Origin: Thermoanaerobaculales bacterium
GTDB taxonomy: Bacteria; Acidobacteriota; Thermoanaerobaculia; Thermoanaerobaculales; Sulfomarinibacteraceae
Assembly: GCA_029932545.1 (NCBI GenBank)
Contig: JAOZPW010000113.1
Span: 1-11,326 of the forward strand
Direction: 5' to 3'
DNA: 11,326 nucleotides
Positions within the stretch are counted from its first letter, which is position 1. Each line of letters begins with the position of its first letter. Of this stretch, positions 6,777 to 11,326 are shown piece by piece. The notes beneath the pieces are model-generated. The model was not told the DNA's origin, made no database searches, and worked only from the letters and a program-made list of their open reading frames with translations. The position numbers were made by a program, and so were the translations under genes.

Positions 6777-6794
6777 GCGGACCTCCTGGTCCGC
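6777..6794. repeat. GC-rich perfect inverted repeat, 7-bp stem with TCCT loop
   Basis: GCGGACC and GGTCCGC pair perfectly around TCCT. Together with the hairpin at 6721-6740 it forms a two-hairpin unit of about 75 bp, in the manner of REP/BIME-like elements. No transposase gene is nearby. Confidence 0.6.
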
Positions 6795-6883
6795 AACGAG
6801 CGCCCCCGAACCTCATTTTGCAAGTACTTCAGCAGTGAGCTGATGGCTGAGAGCCACCCTTGCCGTGATAATCTCCGGCATCA

Positions 6884-7873
6884 ATGAAGATTTCCGTGAT
6901 TATCCCGGCCTACAACGCCGAGGCAACCCTCCCCTTGACCTTGGAATCGTTGGCCCAATACCCGGTGCGATGCGAGGTTGAGATCATTGTCGTCGACGAC
7001 GCCAGTCCTGATGGGACGGCTGATTGCGCTCGACCGCTGGCCGACCGGGTGCTGGTGATGGACGGCAACCGGGGGCCGTCGTTGGCGCGGAACGAAGGCG
7101 CTCGAGTGGCCACGGGCGACGTCTATTTGTTCACCGATGCGGACGTCGAGTTCCTGCCTGACACGATGGAGCGAATTGTCACTGCCCTGGAAGCACACCC
7201 CGAATACGGCGCCGTAACGGGCAATCTCTCCATCGACTCGGTGTCGGAGAATTTCATCGGAACCTACAAGAATCTCTACATGCACTTCGCGTTCAAAGAC
7301 TCCGGCCCGACCATGGACGTGCCCTACACCAGCGTTGTCGCCGTCAGGAAGGATGCCTTTTGGGAGGCCGGCGGTTTCGTCGACATTCTGCCCAACGAGG
7401 ACCGAATGCTGGGCATTGCCTTGAAAAGGGCCGGGCATACAATACTTTTTGACAACGATATTCAGGTTCGCCATTACCGAACCTATCGGTGGCCGGAGTT
7501 TTGCCGCATTGAGGTTCAGCGGGCGAGGAATATCGTGATCCTTCACCTGGAGACCAAGGTCCTGCGCCGGGGCTCGATGAAGGAGCACATCCCCTCTACC
7601 TTCACCGTCGCCACCACTCTGGTCGCGGCCTTTGGTGTCTTGCTGGTTCTGGGCCTGGTGGCCTCGCCGAAATTTCTCATGGGCCTCCCCGTGGCGATCC
7701 TGGGTTTTGCAGCCGTCATGGGACCTTTCTTCCTCTTCATGCTGCGGCACAAGGGGTTGGCCTTTGCCTTGGCGGGCACCATCCTTGCGGGAGTCGACCT
7801 GGCGCTGTGTATCGTCGGGGCCGCGCGGGGTCTGATGGCGTTCCTCCTGGGCAGAAGACTCCTGCCGTCATGA
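6884..7873 (+). CDS. GT2-family glycosyltransferase with C-terminal membrane helices
   Basis: A 329-residue protein that begins with the canonical GT-A opening 'MKISVIIPAYNAEATL'. Nucleotide-sugar binding is shown by 'IIVVDDASPDGT' (Asp38-Asp39) and 'LARNEGARVATGDVYLFTDAD' (given in part; Asp85 and Asp87 form the metal-binding DxD). A likely catalytic acidic pair, Glu172-Asp173, sits in 'LPNEDRML'. The last third (about 240-313) has three hydrophobic helices, so it is anchored to the inner membrane with the catalytic domain in the cytoplasm. It may add a sugar to a polyprenyl-phosphate or other lipid. No clear Shine-Dalgarno precedes the ATG at 6884. Its TGA overlaps the ATG of the following radical SAM gene (ATGA, 7870-7873), implying coupled translation. 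The donor and acceptor are unknown. Confidence 0.9.
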   Translation: MKISVIIPAYNAEATLPLTLESLAQYPVRCEVEIIVVDDASPDGTADCARPLADRVLVMDGNRGPSLARNEGARVATGDVYLFTDADVEFLPDTMERIVTALEAHPEYGAVTGNLSIDSVSENFIGTYKNLYMHFAFKDSGPTMDVPYTSVVAVRKDAFWEAGGFVDILPNEDRMLGIALKRAGHTILFDNDIQVRHYRTYRWPEFCRIEVQRARNIVILHLETKVLRRGSMKEHIPSTFTVATTLVAAFGVLLVLGLVASPKFLMGLPVAILGFAAVMGPFFLFMLRHKGLAFALAGTILAGVDLALCIVGAARGLMAFLLGRRLLPS

Positions 7874-8991
7874 CGATGGGATATTCGGAGTATTTCCGCT
7901 ACGCTCCTCGCCTCTTCTGGAAGAAAAACGCCCTGCCTCTGTACATGATTTTTTTTGTCACCTCCCGTTGCAACGCCAAATGTGGTCATTGCTTCAACTG
8001 GCAGCGGGCCGAGGCCGACCACCAGGACCTGGGTCTGGACGAGTATCGAAAGATCTCGGCCAACATGCCCCGTATGATTTTTATGTTCTTTTCGGGCGGG
8101 GAGCCCTTTCTCAGGCAGGACTTTGCCGACATCGTTGAGTTGTTTCACAAGAACAACCATATTCAGAAGGCCCAGACACCCTCTAACGGGTCCCTGCCCG
8201 AGGCGATGGAGCAACAGGTCACACAGATTCTCAAACGATGCCCGGGGCTTCACTACAGCATTACCCTCTCGGTTGACGGCATCGGCGAAGAACACGACCG
8301 GCTTCGGGGATTCCCGGGACTTTTCGAGCGGGTGATGGAGACCCATCGGCGACTCGAGGCCCTGGCACGAAAACATTCAAATTTCGGTATCAACTTTGAG
8401 ATCACGGTCTCGAGGGACAATCAGCACTCGGTGATCGAAACCTATCGTTACCTCAGGGACCGGTGTGATGCCGCCAACGTATTCTCCGTCTTGATCCGTG
8501 GCGCTCCACGAGATCCTCAGACGGCCGAAGTTGATATCGAAAACTACAGGGCGCTCAACCGGGAGATCGAGGCCGACATCGTCTCGGGCCGAGCGGGCGG
8601 TTACAGCGGTTTCCCCTTTGCCTCCCTGATGAATGCCAAGAACCTCTATTCCCGCGAGATCATCAACAAAATCGTGGAGGAGGACCGCTACTTGATGCCT
8701 TGCTATGCCGGCCTTCTGGCCGGCAACGTCTTTGAAAACGGTGATGTTTTTCCCTGTGAACTGCTCGACCGGCCCTTCGGCAATCTCAGGGATTGGGACT
8801 ATGACTTCACCGCCTTGTGGCGGTCGCCGCAGGCCGAGGCCGTCAGACGTCACATCCGTGAGAGCCGGTGCTACTGCACTCACGAGTGTTTCCTCAATAC
8901 CAATTTGTTGTTCAATCCCAGGAACCTTCCGCCGATCGCCATGCGGTGGGTGCAAAGCGCGTGGAGAGGGCGAACGATGAGCCGAAAGTGA
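7870..8991 (+). CDS. Radical SAM/SPASM-domain protein
   Basis: A 373-residue radical SAM enzyme with the CxxxCxxC cluster motif at Cys34, Cys38 and Cys41 ('RCNAKCGHC') and the SAM-binding 'SGGEPFLR' at 75-82. A SPASM-like C-terminal region has Cys278, then 'NGDVFPCEL' with Cys296, and 'CYCTHEC' with Cys334, Cys336 and Cys340, enough to hold at least one auxiliary iron-sulfur cluster. SPASM enzymes mature peptides or proteins, or modify sugars and small molecules, by hydrogen abstraction. No precursor-peptide gene is seen nearby, and the gene sits among glycosyltransferases, so a glycan or small-molecule substrate is as likely as a peptide. ATG 7870 overlaps the GT2 stop; the frame is open further upstream to GTG 7807, but that would reach 67 bp into the GT2 gene. 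Confidence 0.9.
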   Translation: MTMGYSEYFRYAPRLFWKKNALPLYMIFFVTSRCNAKCGHCFNWQRAEADHQDLGLDEYRKISANMPRMIFMFFSGGEPFLRQDFADIVELFHKNNHIQKAQTPSNGSLPEAMEQQVTQILKRCPGLHYSITLSVDGIGEEHDRLRGFPGLFERVMETHRRLEALARKHSNFGINFEITVSRDNQHSVIETYRYLRDRCDAANVFSVLIRGAPRDPQTAEVDIENYRALNREIEADIVSGRAGGYSGFPFASLMNAKNLYSREIINKIVEEDRYLMPCYAGLLAGNVFENGDVFPCELLDRPFGNLRDWDYDFTALWRSPQAEAVRRHIRESRCYCTHECFLNTNLLFNPRNLPPIAMRWVQSAWRGRTMSRK

Positions 8992-9035
8992 TGAAGGTAG
9001 AGATCTTGCGAGCAATTCAAAGGAAAGCCAGTTGA
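8991..9035 (+). CDS. Possible 14-codon linking ORF
   Basis: A short frame (MKVEILRAIQRKAS) starts with the ATG that overlaps the stop of the radical SAM gene (TGATG) and stops with the TGA that overlaps the TTG start of the next gene (TTGA, 9032-9035). It would bridge the 40-bp gap and could couple translation of the two genes. It has no clear ribosome binding site of its own and no family features; it may simply be chance. It is too short to be a plausible RiPP precursor. Confidence 0.2.
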   Translation: MKVEILRAIQRKAS

Positions 9036-10495
9036 GCCGCCTTGCGGAAATCACCAGGACGGTCCGGTGGCCGGTCGTTGCCCTGGTGGCGATGATTGTT
9101 ACGAGGACGCTGGCTCTGTCTTCGTTGTGTCATCAGCGCTATCTGACCTTTCACTCCTATTGGCCGATCGATCTGGCCAACATCAATCAGGCCATCTGGA
9201 ACGCGGCCCACGGCAGACCCCAGAAGGTTACGATTCTCTATGACGGCCTCCGGGAACACTTCGACCATCTCTTGATGGCACTCTCACCGGTCTACTGGTT
9301 TTCGGACAGTATCTTCTGGGTTTTTTTCCTCTATACGCTGATCATCAGCTCAGGGCTACTGGCCGTCTATCTCCTGGCCAAAAAGACAATTTCGGGCGAG
9401 GTCATCCCTCTGTTTCTGGCGTTGCAGTACGCCGTTTTTCCATTCCTCGTCAGGTTGAATGTCGATCAGCTGCGCGGTGATCTGATGGCCGTTCCAATGC
9501 TGCTTTTTGGATTTTTCTTCTATTCCGAAAAAAGATTCTGTCCCTTTATGATCTTCATCACAGGCGCCCTTGTATGCAAAGAGAGCGTCGCGGCGCCGGT
9601 CGTCATATGGGGACTCTATGCCCTGATGCAGCGGCGTTCCTGGAAATGGGTGGTGGCGCCGATTCTCGCGGGTCTTGGTGTTCTGGCGTTCACAATGTGG
9701 ATCTACAACCCGATGGTGCTCGGAGTTCAGTATCGGCACACTCACCTCGGAGGACTTCCTGAGAACCTCGGCCTTGGGCTGTTCCTGGACGGGGCCTCGT
9801 GGATCTTCCTGTTCAAGAATTTTTTCTCTCATACCGGTCTGATTTCAGGGCTCTCTCCATTGCCCATGCTGATGGCTGCGCCTCTGCTCGGGCCGGTGTT
9901 CGTCTGGCCTGGACTCCTGCAGCACCCGATGTGGTATCACGTCCTGGTGCCGGCCGTAGCCTTCGTAGTGGTGTCGATGGTCGGGGGAACCAAGAGGCTG
10001 CTGTCGTTCTTCTCCGGCCGGCGAGCCGGACCCTCGGTGGTTTCTGTTCTGATGCTTGCCGGTGCGGTATTGATGGTTTTTGAGGCCGGTTCGTCTTACC
10101 GCTGGTACCAACAGAGCGACGAAGATCGTGCGATCTGGTCCCTGATTGATCAAATCCCCCGGGATGCCTTTGTGGCCGCCCCGCCTCTGGTGTTGCCGGC
10201 CCTTTCAAGAAGGGAACGGGTACATTCCCTGGTAATGAAGAACCGGAGGGGGCACGATCTTGATCCGATGAAGGCGGATTTTATTCTGCTGAACCTCAAC
10301 GAGGTGATCTGGTCGAAAATCGCGGACGCCCCGAACGTGAAAAAACTAGACCCTCAATATTTTTCGATAATCGCCGAAATTCGGAAGAGTCCGGAATGGA
10401 AGCGTATCGGACGGAAATCCGACTGGGAGCTCTATCGCCGAAATACCCGTAGCTCCGACGCCGATGCGCGAATTCCGGCCAAGATTCTGCGTTAG
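9032..10495 (+). CDS. DUF2079-family polytopic membrane protein
   Basis: A membrane protein of about 487 residues. After the first helix it has 'DLANINQAIWNAAHGRP' (residues 47-63) and 'REHFDHLLMALSPVYWF' (74-90), which match the conserved loop of the DUF2079 family; members resemble GT-C glycosyltransferases such as GT39. About eight or nine hydrophobic helices follow, then a soluble C-terminal region of about 130 residues with a basic end. It probably transfers a lipid-linked sugar outside the cytoplasm, but no activity is established for the family. The TTG start at 9032 has AGGAAAG a few bases upstream and overlaps the stop of the 14-codon frame. Together with the GT39 and GT2 genes it points to assembly of an envelope glycan or glycolipid. 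Confidence 0.8.
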   Translation: MSRLAEITRTVRWPVVALVAMIVTRTLALSSLCHQRYLTFHSYWPIDLANINQAIWNAAHGRPQKVTILYDGLREHFDHLLMALSPVYWFSDSIFWVFFLYTLIISSGLLAVYLLAKKTISGEVIPLFLALQYAVFPFLVRLNVDQLRGDLMAVPMLLFGFFFYSEKRFCPFMIFITGALVCKESVAAPVVIWGLYALMQRRSWKWVVAPILAGLGVLAFTMWIYNPMVLGVQYRHTHLGGLPENLGLGLFLDGASWIFLFKNFFSHTGLISGLSPLPMLMAAPLLGPVFVWPGLLQHPMWYHVLVPAVAFVVVSMVGGTKRLLSFFSGRRAGPSVVSVLMLAGAVLMVFEAGSSYRWYQQSDEDRAIWSLIDQIPRDAFVAAPPLVLPALSRRERVHSLVMKNRRGHDLDPMKADFILLNLNEVIWSKIADAPNVKKLDPQYFSIIAEIRKSPEWKRIGRKSDWELYRRNTRSSDADARIPAKILR

Positions 10496-10521
10496 ACTTC
10501 CAGCCCAGGGAAAAGAGAACG

Positions 10522-11115
10522 ATGGAATTCGACGAGGTCATCCGTAGTAGGCGCACGGTACGGGTCTTTCGGGACGAACCGATCGACGAGGAGACGCTGC
10601 GTCTGGTCTTTGAGGCCGGGAACCAGGCGCCGTCGGCGTGCAATGTGCAAGGGTGGCGTTTCCGCCGCCTCGATGCCGACGACAAGGAACTTCTTGTTCG
10701 TATGGGCGGAGCGGATTTCATCGCCCGGGCGCCCTTTGCCTGTCTGGTGCTCTACCCCTTCTCGTCGGACACCTATGACGACGAGGTGCAGTCGGCCGCG
10801 GCCTGCATCGAGAATATGTTCTTGAAGGCCACCGATCTGGGATTGGGGGGGACCTGGGTGTGCCATCTGCCGGCAAGCTGGAGGCTCCGCCGTGCCCTGG
10901 TCATCCCGTGGCACTACAAGATCATCGCCTGTATTGTTCTGGGCTACCCCCGACAGGAACGCAGACCGATGGCCAGAAAATATGATGTCGATCAACTCTT
11001 CGAGCTCGAGCGACCGCGCCTCAGCCTGCGGGCCGTAGCCAAATATTTATACATGCGCCAGCCATTCCGCCCCCTATTCATTGAGCGACGCTTCACAAAG
11101 AGGTTTGAGAATTAA
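10522..11115 (+). CDS. Nitroreductase-family FMN oxidoreductase
   Basis: A 197-residue protein with the nitroreductase N-terminal signature 'SRRTVRVF' (residues 9-16, Arg residues that contact FMN phosphate), 'APSACNVQGWRF' (36-47) and the late 'DLGLGGTWVCHL' segment (105-116). These are standard for the FMN-binding dimeric fold. Family members reduce nitro groups and quinones, but in biosynthetic loci they also act as dehydrogenases. The C-terminus runs about 35 residues past the core with many basic and aromatic residues. The gene starts 26 bp after the DUF2079 stop, with AGGGA at 10507-10511 upstream of ATG 10522, and its stop overlaps the next ATG by one base (TAATG). The substrate is unknown; a phenolic or quinone unit from the DpgA-like pathway is only a guess. 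Confidence 0.88.
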   Translation: MEFDEVIRSRRTVRVFRDEPIDEETLRLVFEAGNQAPSACNVQGWRFRRLDADDKELLVRMGGADFIARAPFACLVLYPFSSDTYDDEVQSAAACIENMFLKATDLGLGGTWVCHLPASWRLRRALVIPWHYKIIACIVLGYPRQERRPMARKYDVDQLFELERPRLSLRAVAKYLYMRQPFRPLFIERRFTKRFEN

Positions 11116-11326
11116 TGCTGAGCGGGACACGCTACACGATGGGATTCACGCTTGATGAGGTCAGGGCCCATTGGGACCGGGTGGCGCCGATCTACGATCA
11201 GGCCAACAGCCATTGGCTCAACCCGCACGAGTGGCGCTTCATAGAGGGGATCACCCATCTGGAACCGTCCAGGAGCGAAGACATCTCCGTGTTGAGCCTG
11301 TGGTCGCGCACGGGCAATGCAATCCC
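11115..11326 (+). CDS. Class I SAM-dependent methyltransferase, N-terminal part (3' end outside window)
   Basis: The frame opens at ATG 11115, overlapping the nitroreductase stop by one base, and runs off the right edge after 70 codons. The N-terminal 'EVRAHWDRVAPIYDQAN' (about residues 15-31) is the usual leader helix of small-molecule and ubiquinone-type methyltransferases. 'ISVLSLWSRTGNAI' (57-70) takes the place of motif I, the SAM-binding loop. The normal motif is an acidic residue followed by GxGxG; here Leu-Trp-Ser-Arg-Thr-Gly stands there, so only the final glycine is kept. Whether the full protein binds SAM cannot be judged from this fragment. The position at the end of the operon suggests modification of the same product as the upstream genes. 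Confidence 0.65.
   Translation, partial: MLSGTRYTMGFTLDEVRAHWDRVAPIYDQANSHWLNPHEWRFIEGITHLEPSRSEDISVLSLWSRTGNAI

Larger units (their letters stand above)
6528..6883. other. Divergent intergenic region with hairpin-rich, repeat-like DNA
   Basis: This 356-bp region lies between the minus-strand dpg-like operon and the plus-strand GT2 operon, so it should hold both promoters. I see no convincing -35/-10 pair; TTGCAC with GAGAAT 17 bases later on the minus strand is only a weak match. It contains three perfect short hairpins (6580-6594, 6721-6740, 6777-6794), a GCCGTGG direct repeat near 6600-6620 and an AAGTACTT palindrome near 6822-6829. Short open frames cross it on both strands, but they have no family features and are Arg/Ser/Pro-rich, as expected from GC-rich non-coding DNA. 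The look is that of a dispersed intergenic repeat or the degraded remains of one. Confidence 0.55.

Noticed and set aside
6528..9035. A RiPP precursor gene for the SPASM enzyme
   Set aside because: The short frames in the gaps have no Gly/Cys-rich core, leader-like motif or good ribosome site; the 14-codon frame is too short.

Overview
The window looks like part of a secondary-metabolism and cell-surface glycan locus from an uncultured, high-GC, probably Gram-negative bacterium. It has moderately GC-rich coding DNA, GTG and TTG starts, multispanning lipid-linked-sugar type glycosyltransferases and a C-terminal fragment typical of B12-type radical SAM enzymes. The sequence alone does not allow a phylum to be named. 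There are no tRNA, rRNA, CRISPR or complete insertion-sequence features.

Layout. (1) 1-2326, plus strand: the C-terminal end of a radical SAM protein, then a GT39-type membrane glycosyltransferase. (2) 2333-6527, minus strand, six genes. Read in the direction of transcription, the first three are a crotonase-fold enzyme (6527-5790), a type III polyketide synthase of the DpgA family (5797-4727) and a second crotonase-fold enzyme (4715-3942). After a 248-bp gap come an MntA-type nucleotidyltransferase antitoxin (3693-3400), a HepT/HEPN toxin (3410-3051) and a GNAT acetyltransferase (3022-2333). (3) 6528-6883: a divergent intergenic region with several perfect short hairpins that look like a dispersed-repeat remnant. 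(4) 6884-11326, plus strand: a GT2 glycosyltransferase with a membrane tail, a radical SAM/SPASM enzyme, a DUF2079 multispanning membrane protein, a nitroreductase-family flavoprotein and the start of a class I methyltransferase. Most of these genes are tightly packed, with overlapping starts and stops.

The most informative part is the trio at 3942-6527. In glycopeptide-antibiotic producers, DpgA condenses four malonyl-CoA to 3,5-dihydroxyphenylacetyl-CoA with help from the crotonase-fold proteins DpgB and DpgD. The oxygenase DpgC and an aminotransferase then convert this to dihydroxyphenylglycine. Here the A gene plus two crotonases are present as an overlapping operon, and neither DpgC nor an aminotransferase is visible. 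The predicted end point inside this window is therefore 3,5-dihydroxyphenylacetyl-CoA or its free acid.

The neighbouring glycosyltransferases, two radical SAM enzymes, nitroreductase and methyltransferase could use such a resorcinol unit in a glycosylated or envelope-bound product. That link is inference from position only. The MntA-HepT pair is a recognisable toxin-antitoxin module in the same minus-strand block.
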